Positions 13,801 to 23,900 of a stretch of 64,000 nucleotides of DNA are shown piece by piece. Where the stretch lies: positions 34,091 to 98,090 of the forward strand of contig QNGE01000972.1 of assembly GCA_008508345.1 (NCBI GenBank), in the 5' to 3' direction. Numbering within the stretch: the first letter of the stretch is position 1; each line of letters opens with the position of its first letter. The notes beneath the pieces were generated by a model. The model did not search any database, was not told where the DNA came from, and saw only the letters and a list, made by a program, of their open reading frames with translations. Made by a program: the position numbers and the translations under genes. This stretch comes from Paragonimus westermani. Its lineage: Eukaryota > Platyhelminthes > Trematoda > Plagiorchiida > Troglotrematidae.

Positions 13801-16800
13801 GTGTACTACGGAAAATATACATCCCTGTGCAGTTTTATAAACAGTGTTCACTGTTAACCGTTCTTTTGTTATGGACATGTTTTCAGGCAGAGAGAGTTCA
13901 GATAAGCGAAAAAACTCGCGAGAAGCTGGAGGAATATAAAGTTTACAAAATGACACTCAAGGGAACTGCTCAGTGTAAGGTAAGTTTGTTTTCGATATAT
14001 TGCTATGATAACTCTGAAGTTTCTGAAACCCTGATTATTTCAACGAAGTTAATTGGGAATTGTAAGGCAAAACTAGTTGGCCAACTGTCGAGGTGGACTT
14101 CAGAAATACGACAGAATCCCTCGGGATATGCGAGCACATAAAACGGTCTCTGACTTCTAACAGTCTCCAAACAAGGATGGATTTAATTTCGTTATCGTAT
14201 GGTTTATTCGCGTGTTTACTGTGTCCGATTTTTGTAGTAAGATGTCAGTGCAGTGTATAGAGATTGTACAAGTGTAGCAAGGCAGGAAGATCAAACAGCC
14301 TTTGGTCAGTTTTATCCAGCTAAGTCAGGTTCAATTTGGTCACCTATCTGTACCCAGATTTGGTTTTAAGTAGGGTTTTCTGCACCTTAACACAAACAGT
14401 TTAGAAGTTTGTGAAGGTTGAAAAACAATTTTCCGTATGCATTTCGAATTGGTTCAGTGGTACAAAATTTCAATGACCTGAATATGATTTTAAATCGGAC
14501 AGTTAAAAGTGAGTTAGGAAATCAGTCATTTTGGAAAGGTCACTTAATTTATGGGAGTGTGAGATCCGTGAACAATGTTGGGTTATATTTGTTATGGTGT
14601 CGCGAACTTCTGAACACGAGTGCATGATCAGTGGATCTCAACTTCGGAGTTATTAGTGTCAGTTTGTTATATATCGAGTCACGTTTTGCCACGCAATAAT
14701 TAACGTGCGTGTGTGCTTTCTGGCAGTTAATGTGCAGAAGTCCCTCGTTTGTCGCACTTTGAACCTGCAGTCCTGTAGAGACTGATGAGTAACAGGCTCG
14801 GATAATATACATATATCTAAAACAAGTGAAGACCTCACAGAGTGCAAACGTGTTACAATATGGGAAGAAAACAGTAACGTGTTTGGTACCGAAGGAAGAA
14901 AAAGTAGGGGAATGAAGAAGAGGATGGTACAACGATGCACACGAAAACTCGCAACACAACAGCGATTAACTTGTATTCTTCGCCACTTTAGAAATCGTCC
15001 TCAATCATAGATGTTAATTTTTTTGGGAACTCGGCCAGGAAACCGGGAGCGGCGTACTAATAGAAGCTTCAGAATGAGTGCCTTCATATCCTGAACCCAA
15101 GTCATGTGCTGATCACCAGGATGCTGCAGTCAGTATAATCCACTATTCACAAACAAGGTTTGACGTGACAGGCGGTGAATTGGCATTCGTAAGATGTAGC
15201 CAAGCCAACAGCCCCTGTGAGACTACATCAAAATGATCAAGTTTCGACAGAGTTTATCCTTTCCGAATAAAGGTCGGCGAACTTCGTCATTGCTAACAGG
15301 ATATCCTCACTACAGGCAGCTAATGCTTCGGTGACAGTGATGGTAGAAGACGGATACTCCATGAACCTCCTTCACCCTTATGGTTTTGTAGCCGTAAAAT
15401 AGGACTGCTTTTACAGTGACAATAAATACTTGGCTTTTTACAGGACTGAGATTTTTTCGACGCCACAGATCTCGCTATGCGAGTTGCGGTCTCATCAGTT
15501 GATTCACCAGCACCGATGCAGCTTCAGAAGTGAATGAACCCGTCGAGTGCTTACAACGGTTCACCACCGCGGGAGCGAGGTCCTGTCAATTTTGCAAAAA
15601 TACCTTGCATTTGGTGAGACAAGAGCGCAGATGGCATGATTGTTTATTCGGAAAATCAACACAAGGAATGTACGCTTCATCACAACAAACAAAAATTCAT
15701 TTGCGTATAACACTCATTTCAGGATGTGACGGTTGGAACGGTTGCCCATACCCAGTTTGTTTACGTACAAAGACCTGCTTCATGTCTGATTGCATTCCAG
15801 TGTTTCTTAAATTTTCCTTGTGGTTAAGCCGATATCCAAATGCATGCTTATGCTTCATTACTGAGTAGTACTGTGAGTATTATAGTGCCATCTATCGTTC
15901 TGGGTACACTGATAAGTTCGAAAGCCACGCCAAAGTGGCAAGCTGCAGTCTCTAACCTGTCAGAGATCTGTTCCTACGAACCCTTGCAGATTCCGGCGAT
16001 GTCGCCAGCAGAATCTGGTTCTCGAAGTCGGGCGTCTTGGAGTTATTCCACATCATCATAGTAGTCTGTGAAGACACATTCTAAGATCTCGTCTACTGCA
16101 ATGTTAAGTGGGCAGGAAGGCTGAAAAACTTGTTGCACTTCATTTGGGGGTGTTTACTGTAGGCATTACGCTTCCATAAGCCCCAAACCTGCCAGAAGTC
16201 TGACAGTAGTTTGCTTTCAGAATAGTTACACAATTCTCAAGCACAACTTACACTGATAGACAGTCCCAGAGTGCAGCTGTGTCAATCGAATCAAAAACTC
16301 TCCCAGTGTCCAAGAAGATAGTAACTGTCGACCTTCTATATGAATGGAGGAATTCAAGCATCTGGTAAAGTGTCAAGATGTGGTCGGTGCCGTCAAGGCT
16401 ACCACGAAACCCAGTTTGCTTCTCATGGATATGCTTCCCGCGCCTTTCGCTTCGTCTACAAAGCATACTAGCCGCGAGCGACTTTGCTGCAGTGGGAATC
16501 AAGTTAAATCCTGGATGATTTACAAACGGAGATCGTGAGCCGATTTTGGAAGTGAAGACGACGTTAGCCAAACCCTAACCATTCGGAATAACTGCACCGA
16601 TCCAGAATTTCTAGGACAGATCCGTTAGGTCTGTAAATGAGACTGGGCCTCCACTTGCAAAAAAGTAAGGGGGAGTTCGTTTGATCTGGGTGCCTTTTAG
16701 TGTTTCAGAAACTTAAGGGCAGTTGAGCCGAATTGTACTGACTGCTGGATGAAATATTTCAGTGATCACATAGAGGCCCAGCGGTTAGAAGCTGAAATTA

Positions 16801-18796
16801 TGTCATAACCACACGAGACAGTACCGCACTTGTGCACCGCATGCCTTATATGTATATATGAATACATAGACCTGGCGTACTCTTTGGAATCGGTGAGTAC
16901 CGAGGCGATCCGTAGACCTTCCTGGGGAGGTTTCCATGGTTAGCGGAGACTGGAAATGTCCGCAGGCCATGTGGACAGCACGCCAGAGGGACGGAATTTA
17001 TCCGGGGCCCCATGTGCTCACATCGAGGCATTCGAAACTTTTCTGTGACGGTGTACAATACGTCATAACGTGACAACATAGAAAAGTTTATGTGGCATTT
17101 TATAGAAGACTCGATTGTCAACTGTGAATCCACCACGCCCTGGTACTACTATCGCTCATTGTCCACCGGGAGAATCCGGCTCATTACGCAGTTGATTCCC
17201 ACGCGGAAATCCATCCTCCGGTCCGCAAACTGGGAACGCACTCAATTGCGTTGAGCTAGCCCAATTGCTCACACAGATTCTGGGTGTTTATAGTTGGTTA
17301 CAGTTACCTCAAAAACATAGAGCTTTCCCATTTAATAACATGTGCTGAAATTAGATCGGACCAACGTTCCGGAGACAGATCAACAAGTAATACATAAAAT
17401 ATTACTGACAGAAAATCTCTTCGCTTGAGATGATAAGTCAACTGCATGACCAGCGTGAAGGACACCCAGGCGCATTGACAGATTTTTGATAATAACCACC
17501 GTATTGGAACAAGTTGTGCAAATGGATGGATTATTAGGACAGATAAACGACATGCGGGTTAAAACCAGTCAACGGAAATGTAGAAAAGTTGTGAGTAATG
17601 AGACGGCTTTGTTTTCATACTACCTCCTGTCTATGAAACAATCCGGAGAGAGTCGATATAACCAAAATCGTTTATAGTCACCGGTTTTGTTTTTCAGCTT
17701 TAATTGTTGAAATTGGCTATCTTTCTGCAGAAGTGAGAAGCCGCCATTTTATATGGGATTTGTCCCTGTGTAGTAGCCTATGGGAAAGCTGTGGAATTTG
17801 TTTATTCACTAGCCCCTTCGTCATAAAACATCATTCTAAGACTAAAAGTTTCAAAATTTTTACGCTTTTCGAAGAAGCTTAACGCCATTTGTCATTTACG
17901 GTTACTTGTTAACTGGTGAAGCTGGTAGTTAACCAAGCATTAAGGGCTTTCCGAAAGCTAGATTCGTCTCGATGCGTGGGTATTTTTTTTTATCGAATTT
18001 ACGCTGTTCTGTGTTCAAGCCTTCAGCTGAAATAGAAACTGTTGTAGTATGTTCTTAGATAGTCAACTCTCGAAAATCTGTAACCTCTGTACGCGTAAGT
18101 TTCAACAGGTTGCCTTTCTGCTTTTAATATTTGTTTACTAGTTGTATGTGCAAATTGTTGCTCTGTTTTGGTCTAAAAGGATTATATCATTTTTCATGTA
18201 ACCCTTTACAACCAAACCATTCAAAACACTTGTACCAAACACTTTTGACGTCCCCAGCACTAAGTTCGTTCGCCCTGGGAGTTCAGTGATTCCGGCATTA
18301 TCTTGATAGATCTCGCAGTGGTGGGTTGAGTGAACTGATGACTTTCTCATCAAGGAGTCAAATGATTGTGGGTTTGAATCTAAATCTATGGTTTCTGAGT
18401 TCCGTGGAGAGCGTTGTAGCCGAGCCCATATCGTGTAAGTGCACTTAGCTCATTTCATTTTGTGGAAATGAGTGTGATTATTTATACATCTTTTTCTTAA
18501 AGGATGGAGGCACCATTCAAACGTTTTGGCTTGATGGGCGTCCAGAAGAGGCGGATTGTCGACAAACAGCTAAACTAATTGCTCAGATGAACAAGGAGCG
18601 TGAGAAATTGGCTGACTTGAATTTGTCAACTCAACAACAAACCACCGGTGAAGGCTGGGAATCTGTCACGGCCAGCCGAGTCAGTTCGGCGAGAAGTCAG
18701 GCTTCAAAACGTGCGTCGATGATTCAGTCTCGAAGAGCAAGCATTGTTCGAGGATCCATAGCTGGTGAAGTTAAACGAAAAGGCCAAAAACATTAG
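1703..18796 (+). CDS. Guanylate cyclase, soluble/atypical type (split gene, 5' end missing)
   Basis: Enzyme that makes cGMP from GTP. Seven exons join in phase: 1703-1832, 4248-4394, 6773-6919, 8854-9016, 12435-12544, 13887-13979 and 18503-18796, giving about 360 residues. Order of domains: end of the HNOBA region (LFLND, then [13 protein letters not shown]), a charged coiled coil ending in [10 protein letters not shown], then the class III cyclase domain. The two metal-binding Asp lie in [11 protein letters not shown] and VETVGDAY. The Glu of KVET and the Cys of MPRYCLFG are the guanine-selecting residues, so GTP is the expected substrate. The family's catalytic Asn and Arg after FGxTV are Ala and Leu here. 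Residues before HNOBA (HNOB haem domain) were not found in bases 1-1702. The linker resembles invertebrate atypical soluble cyclases, whereas the lost Asn/Arg is alpha-subunit-like, so the subtype is unresolved. A receptor-type cyclase is less likely because no kinase-like domain precedes the helix. Confidence 0.9.
1833..4247 (+). other. Cyclase intron
   Basis: Non-coding apart from short chance frames. It holds an (AT)8 run at 2989-3004. No repeat family or RNA gene was recognised. Confidence 0.6.
4248..4394 (+). CDS. Cyclase exon: coiled-coil signalling helix
   Basis: 147 bases, 49 codons, phase 0 at both ends. The acceptor is TGGTCAG|GAAAGT and the donor is GAG|GTAAGA. It encodes a highly charged helix ([20 protein letters not shown]) and then [16 protein letters not shown] and a GEPAIDTCE end, the linker that couples the regulatory part to the catalytic domain in soluble cyclases. 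Confidence 0.92.
4953..5032 (+). repeat. tRNA-like element with intact pol III boxes (probable SINE head or tRNA pseudogene)
   Basis: An A box (TAGCTCAGCTGG, 4960-4971) and a B box (GGTTCGAATCC, 5012-5022) both match the pol III consensus. The D stem GCTC/GAGC and the T stem GCTGG/CCAGC are perfect, and six of seven acceptor pairs form (position 1 is A-C). The anticodon arm does not fold: the stem bases 4979-4983 and 4991-4995 do not pair, and position 33 is not a T in that register. This argues for a tRNA-derived SINE head or pseudogene over a working tRNA. The body downstream runs into the assembly gap. Confidence 0.6.
5076..5879. other. Assembly gap (run of N)
   Basis: 804 undetermined bases directly after the tRNA-like element, within a cyclase intron. 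The neighbouring exons join in phase across it, so a lost coding exon is not needed to explain the protein. Confidence 0.99.
6773..6919 (+). CDS. Cyclase exon: first metal-binding Asp
   Basis: 147 bases, phase 0 at both ends. The acceptor is TATTTAG|ACTTTT and the donor is TACAAG|GTAAGT. It encodes [20 protein letters not shown], then the helix [18 protein letters not shown]. The Asp of LSDVVGFT is the first catalytic metal ligand of class III cyclases. Confidence 0.93.
6920..8853 (+). other. Cyclase intron
   Basis: No feature recognised on either strand. Frames here are short and match no known family. Confidence 0.55.
8854..9016 (+). CDS. Cyclase exon: second metal-binding Asp and guanine-selecting Glu
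   Basis: 163 bases. The acceptor is TTTTTAG|GTGGAA and the donor is GTGTTG|GTAAGC. It encodes [19 protein letters not shown], then ALDMV and VRIRVG. The Glu of VET is the guanine-recognition residue and the Asp of GDAY is the second metal ligand. The His of RTHLHA matches the usual NxxHA position of the family. Ends in phase 1. Confidence 0.93.
9017..12434 (+). other. Cyclase intron
   Basis: About 3.4 kb with no gene, RNA or repeat family that I can recognise. Confidence 0.5.
12435..12544 (+). CDS. Cyclase exon: substrate-selecting Cys, altered catalytic motif
   Basis: 110 bases. The acceptor is ATTTCAG|GTGTTC and the donor is AGTGCA|GTAAGC. It encodes [20 protein letters not shown] followed by [17 protein letters not shown]. 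The Cys of RYCLFG is the guanine-selective residue. Where most cyclases have TVNxxxRME, this has TVAMTELME, so the transition-state Asn and Arg are Ala and Leu. Confidence 0.93.
12545..13886 (+). other. Cyclase intron with a possible alternative exon
   Basis: Holds an in-frame open stretch (12958-13224) behind a good acceptor (CTAACTCTTTTCAG). Otherwise empty. Confidence 0.4.
12958..13224 (+). CDS. Possible alternative cyclase exon (unproven)
   Basis: Follows a pyrimidine-rich acceptor ending TTTTCAG at 12957 and is open in the phase left by the preceding cyclase exon, reading [16 protein letters not shown], then [11 protein letters not shown], to a stop at 13224. It could act as an alternative last exon. 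A donor (CTTAG|GTGGGT at 13025/13026) would give a 68-base exon that breaks phase with the next one. The regular exon at 13887 joins without it and fits the family better, so this may simply be a chance open frame. Confidence 0.25.
   Translation, partial: PANVCFIPAGTRLSYLAIAETLRWVEQNGYLERESGRVDQSDWEIYQHLKRRMIFVHRKSHFFGSNTFTEGRFISVVTFGVIVNTSST
13887..13979 (+). CDS. Cyclase exon: C-terminal catalytic strand region
   Basis: 93 bases, phase 0 at both ends. The acceptor is GTTTTCAG|GCAGAG and the donor is TGTAAG|GTAAGT. It encodes [20 protein letters not shown] and then [11 protein letters not shown], which corresponds to the RIxIS..T...L and RGxxxVKG part of class III cyclases. Confidence 0.9.
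13980..18502 (+). other. Cyclase intron containing an antisense LINE
   Basis: About 4.5 kb. Recognisable content is the LINE reverse-transcriptase relic at 15870-16600 on the - strand. The remainder shows no gene. Confidence 0.55.
15870..16600 (-). mobile_element. Decayed CR1-like LINE, reverse transcriptase part
   Basis: Read from 16571 downward: [55 protein letters not shown] and ALWDCL, which is the fingers and motif A of a non-LTR reverse transcriptase. After a frame change near 16130 come [14 protein letters not shown] and DSAGDIAG, the positions of the QGCPLSP and YADD motifs, then [12 protein letters not shown] (usual MxFAPSKCK region). Stops interrupt the frame and the catalytic YADD reads SAGD, so it is inactive. 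It lies antisense inside a cyclase intron. Confidence 0.85.
18503..18796 (+). CDS. Cyclase last exon: end of catalytic domain and basic Ser-rich tail
   Basis: The acceptor is TTCTTAAAG|GATGGA and the stop TAG is at 18794-18796. It opens with [16 protein letters not shown], the last strand of the cyclase domain (TFWL). Then come a short charged stretch ([14 protein letters not shown]) and a tail of about 50 residues rich in Ser, Arg and Lys. The tail includes SKRAS and SRRAS, which fit the basic-basic-x-Ser consensus of PKA/PKG-type kinases. A regulatory role of the tail is inference. Confidence 0.9.
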   Translation, partial: DGGTIQTFWLDGRPEEADCRQTAKLIAQMNKEREKLADLNLSTQQQTTGEGWESVTASRVSSARSQASKRASMIQSRRASIVRGSIAGEVKRKGQKH

Positions 18797-20799
18797 ATTG
18801 TCAACTGCTGTCTCGACAAACTTTCCAGTATCCGTTAGTATTGAACAGTCCAGTTTTAATAGGAGACATTTGTTCACTCGTCCATACTAGTTGTTTACTA
18901 ATGAGTAAATGTTGCCCAAAACATTATACCATCTCTCGACAGTTTATCAGTTCCACTGTTTCGTTTTGTTCTCAGATTAGAGTCCACACTGTCGGATAAT
19001 GGAAAAAGTATAGTAAAAATGCATTTGTTTTCTCAGTAGAAAACTAATGTGCCTATTGATACTTGACCTATTTAACAAGTATTCTGAAATTACAATCTGT
19101 CTCTGGTGGATTTACTTCTGAAGTTTAAGATCATATGAATTGTTAATGACATGGTTTAAACGCATAACAGTACTTTAGTGAGGTGTTAAAAGCAGTGTGC
19201 TATTGCGACCTTCAGAAGATGACATTGAGATTCTTCGAAGTCATAAAAGAGCGTAAAGTAAATTATCATTAGGCAATATACTGTGACGTTGATTTAGTAC
19301 TAATCAAGCTGCTTCGCCAAGCCCATTTGTATCTGCCGGCTGGCTAGCAGATCTGTGAGGAAAGAACACCAACTCCAGTGGTTTTACAGGCATATTTAGG
19401 TATATAACCACAAGGTGTGTGTTGTTCATCCAACAGAAGATATACCTTAATTGTTTGGCTCAACTTTGTGGCGACTAGCGACCATGTGGTTTCTCTAAGG
19501 ATTCCGGCCACAACCACGCTTTTTTGCTTGTCTGTTCTGTACGCATGATTCTGTGTGCAGCTGTTGTAGACCTGACACGAACTCCGTACCGCTTTCTTCA
19601 GTCCTGCAACTAATTGCACGCAGCGAATGCCTGCCCTTTTTTTAACGAATCATCTACTATTCTCTTCTCCAAGATTGCTTCACCTTGACCTTTTCAAGCG
19701 TTGTTTACCGCACTCGAAGGATCTCCGTACTTTCCTCAGGAGGCTGTTTTGAGTGCTGCCGAGTTGGCTAGAGCTCACATCGCCCTCCCTTTCTTTCCTC
19801 TCTTGATTGCCGCTGTTTCTTCTCAGATTGGGCCAGAACTAACGACTTATTGTATTTTCGAAAACTGCAGGAAATATAAGGTTTGTTTGCAAATCCTGAC
19901 GTGTTCTGTTAGTTAGATGCCTGTTGGGAATACATTCCGACGGCTCTTCAGAAATGACGTTCACAACTGTTAGTGAGCAGAGATCAAGCGCATGCCAATT
20001 TGTCCATTAGGATTTGTTGTGATGGAAAAACCATTATGTATGTACCTTGTCGCACGCACATTCAGATTAAGCAAGTAGCAGTGGGCATGCTATCTAAAGA
20101 CTAGTCGTATTGTCGTGCACCTGGTCCGTGTAAGATAACATACATATACATGATCTAACAAAATAAGTAAGGTTTGCCTACCAGTACATTCAATTCTTAA
20201 TGCGAATAACCCAGTACACCGTGATGTGGTCAGTTGACTGTCGGAAGTCTCAATACCTGTGAAGGAAGCGAAATGGTACTATGGCACTATGAGTTCATGC
20301 AACCTGTTTGAGAACGAGATATCTCATGAATCAAATACACCTCAAGGGTCCTAGGTTACAACCGTATCAATCCAGAAAACATTAAGAGAATTATGAACAT
20401 TCACAGTAAGTGTGTATGGATTTAAAACTACTCATGGACTTCGAACGTAAACGTGGCAAAGTCATCCGGCGTTTAGGTGACTTAGTTTTATAACGTCTAT
20501 TTTGATGGCACATAATTTGGAGTATGGAAAAAGTTAGTCGGAAGGAGAACCATCCCGTAAATGAATTCACCAAATATGATGAATGATGAAAAAGAAACAA
20601 CGGTTGTGTATTCAACATCAACTACACTTACTCTGCACAATAATATACAATGATCAGTAACGATGCTTAATTATCGTCAAATTCAAACTTTCTTTGATCA
20701 TACGCAGAAAGCCACAAATAAAGTGAAAATCGGAAATTTTATCTGCTAAAAACGAGTCAGTTGAGGTAGGTGCACGAGCGACGCTTCCATTACCCATTG
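18797..20799. other. Intergenic region between convergent genes
   Basis: Should contain both 3' UTRs. No clear AATAAA signal sits close to either stop. A frame at 19701-19916 (+) has a somewhat protein-like composition but no family match and no partner exon. Confidence 0.5.
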
Positions 20800-20940
20800 T
20801 TAATAGTTTCCATCATTCGACCGTTCCAATTCGCCCCAAGGTTGGCGAACTGCGCTTGTCAATAACAAGTTGATCAGTGCACCGAACCAGGCAATCCCCG
20901 TCGCCACACCAAACACGATACGCCAGTTTTCTAGGCTGGA
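20800..20940 (-). CDS. Transporter last exon (final membrane helix)
   Basis: 47 codons including the stop (TAA, 20800-20802 on the complement). The acceptor is a pyrimidine-rich stretch ending CTCAACCAG. It encodes SSLENWRIVFGVATGIAWFG, then a hydrophobic run and RQPWGELERSNDGNY. The W..VF...G..QPW pattern is the standard SLC17 C-terminus. Confidence 0.92.
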   Translation of the reverse strand, partial: SSLENWRIVFGVATGIAWFGALINLLLTSAVRQPWGELERSNDGNY

Positions 20941-23900
20941 CTGGTTGAGCGCATTGGGATGGGCGGGACAAAAAGACAGCCGATCATCACGTGAGAGATG
21001 GCAGCTAACTTACTAACCACATTCATAGGGAATAAGGTATTGTTGGTCTGATAATTCAAACCCAAGAAGCGTGCTCGTGGACTTTCCCTATATAAACATG
21101 AGTAGTTATGTGACAGTCAAAATGATCTTATTAAATCAAAGCATATCATCCACCACAGAAAAACTGAACGAACGAAGTGTACGAATCGGAAAATTACACG
21201 GGAAAAATGCAGACGTTATGAAAATTGCACAAAACTGGCTTCGGGTGGTTCTAGTTACACAAACCCCGAAAGGAGGCATTGCTGGTAGAATGTCTGAACC
21301 CGCAGCCCGAGATTCTCTCGTTATTTTTTTTCACCAGTATGATAGGCAAATCTATAGTGGTCAGCCTGTGATGGTAGTTAGAACGCGTTAACTAACCAAC
21401 CAAACCAGTGGTTCAACCGATCATCGTTGGATGGAGTGGTAATCAGCTCAACATGTAATGACAACAAACAAAGAAACAATACCGTATGATCAATGGGTTG
21501 ATGAATAACTAAAATATGGTTTTCATTTGCATGAGAACCAATTTCGTTCACAAAACAGTCTTTCTACTTAACTTCCCCCAAATATCATACAACAGTTTTA
21601 TGAGCTTGCAACCTTGAGAACGTTCATTTATGAGTACAGCGTAACAATATGGAAGGTTCAAACCTGGTTAACATTGGTGTGCAACTCTCAATGGGTAATC
21701 GACTTACACTGTGTTGCGTCACGTAGCCGACGAACAGTGGGCCGAGTATCCCCGGCAAGGTAGCTATCGTGTTCGTAATCGACAGAATCACACCTAATTG
21801 AAGTGGAATGAGAGCAGATATTGAAATGAGAAGCAAATGGATTCGAAGTATGCTACTTTGCTCCTCAGCTTGTAGTCCCAATCAAGCGTACATTTTCTGA
21901 GAGATGTTCACATGTTAGCAAGACGAAACAGAACGAACTGGGTCTGAAGTTTCACGGAATCTCGGGTGAGTTAAGGTTGATAGCTGACAATCACCGTATT
22001 GAATGAGACTATTTCAGAGGCTAAGATGGGTTCTATGAGGTCCGAGTGTAAAATTGTACAATGTTGAATTATGGACTAAAGTTCAAATCAGGGGTGACCA
22101 GAATTATTGTGTTTTCTGGGTCAGTTACATATTAACCAACAGTGCTTGTTAGCAGAAAGTTGCGGCAGTGTAGCCAAATCTTCAGTAAAGTTGAGTGGCC
22201 ATCTTATTATCAGTTGCAACTCCGTCGTTTAGGATGTAGGTGCCTTGTGGTTGAGGAAAATCTTGCATCTTAATATTCTGACCATAAACCAAGGTAGTGG
22301 TGGTGTTTTCCGTCATGTTTACAGGCACGGCAGTATAACAAGTGATACAGACAACGAGGTCAAAGAGTGGGAAAAATTATGGTATGCGACTGGAGTAATT
22401 AAAAATGAAAAGCACGTTTTTAAACAAGAAATTGGCCCTGTTTAACGAACACTATGTGCAGAAAACAGTGCTAGCGAGCGTGGTTGACTCGACTGGTGTA
22501 TCTTACCTTCGTAGCCATGAGCAAATAAATCATTGTGGCTATCCATCTCTCAGGGTGACAGACGAAATTCAGCCAGGCTGCTTTACGTCAGTGGTAAAAA
22601 AGTGACTAACATTAGTTTTCTAAGTCATAGCAAATAAACCATGAGATTTACAATGCCAAAAATATGTTTGGCAGATTTGCAAATCTAGAACAGGTGCAAC
22701 CGAAACCCAGATTATTACAATTAGGTCTCACTTAAATCAAGGATTTTGTTCACTATACAGTGGTTCTTCCCACCAGCGACCCTTCAAATCTGTAACTGAC
22801 ATTTTTGCGTAAAGGGCACTCAGAGTTCCTGATATGTGCTTCATTGGAAATCACGGTCAGCCCCTTCTTAGAGAGTACATTAGGCACAGTCTAATGTAGA
22901 GGACAATTCAGGGTATTCACCACATCGCAAACCCTAACCCACCTGTGCACGTTAGTACCAAACGGCACACGAATGCTGTTTGCCACATAGGTTTGTACGG
23001 CCTCGTATAGGTCAACTTACCCAAGTACCTTTGTTTGGTATTCAATCTCGCTCACATATTCATTAGGCTGATTAAGCAATCGCATAAAAAACGCCACTGG
23101 CTGACACTCGTCTGCAAAAGTCGAGCATCCACTACAGCCTTATCCGTTTGGGCCGTCAAAGCAAGACATCCAACAACCAGGGAGATCCTAATTGAAAAAG
23201 TACGCTGTGTTATAACAGAAGCGTTGAGTCACAGGATGAAATGAAATGGAAGAATAAGCATGTCAATTACAGAATTGTTAAAGGTGGAAAAATTCACCAT
23301 CGAATTCCGGAAATTTTGGATTGTTTCATATTGAACACACCCACAATTGATCTCGACCTTCACGTCCAGACAAGCTTTTCGGCTACTCCACCTCGAAAGG
23401 CACTAGATCCGAGATCCCCTCTTTCTGGAGCTTATCTTCAGTGCATATGCACGTCAGGACCGTAAATCGCACTATAGATCCCGTGCTTATCTTACTTGCC
23501 TGGTAACTGCAACGTCAGTAGCCTTACATCAAGCATCACCGAATGATCCTATTCGAACGCTCAACTACAACCCTGTAAGAATCGTGTTCAGGATGCCGGA
23601 CCACTTCGGAGGGTGGAAAACAGGACAGTGGTGATTTGAATCGATAACCATGTGACCAGGAAATCTCAGTTAGGCTGGATCCAGCGATTTGAATGAACTA
23701 ACTGAGCCATGTTTCACTTATTCATTGAAGTTCCGGAACCTAAAGTGGAAAACGACATGATACATAGTCAGCACAAAAAATTGCACCACAAAACTGTGGG
23801 GAAAAAGCAAATGTCTAGTCCCAAAAATGGGTTAAATTCACGTCAAACTTCCTGTTCACAGCTGCGTAGAAACCTACACGAATGGCTCCGTTTGGTGAGA

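Noticed and set aside
16774..16788. A-box-like sequence AGGCCCAGCGGTTAG
   Set aside because: No B box at the expected distance and no tRNA fold.
17228..17262. Short palindromic stretch with two CAATTG sites
   Set aside because: The arms are too short and the spacing too irregular to call a regulatory or mobile-element end.
19701..19916. Frame just past the cyclase stop with protein-like composition
   Set aside because: No homology recognised, no in-phase exon neighbour, and it lies after the cyclase stop codon.
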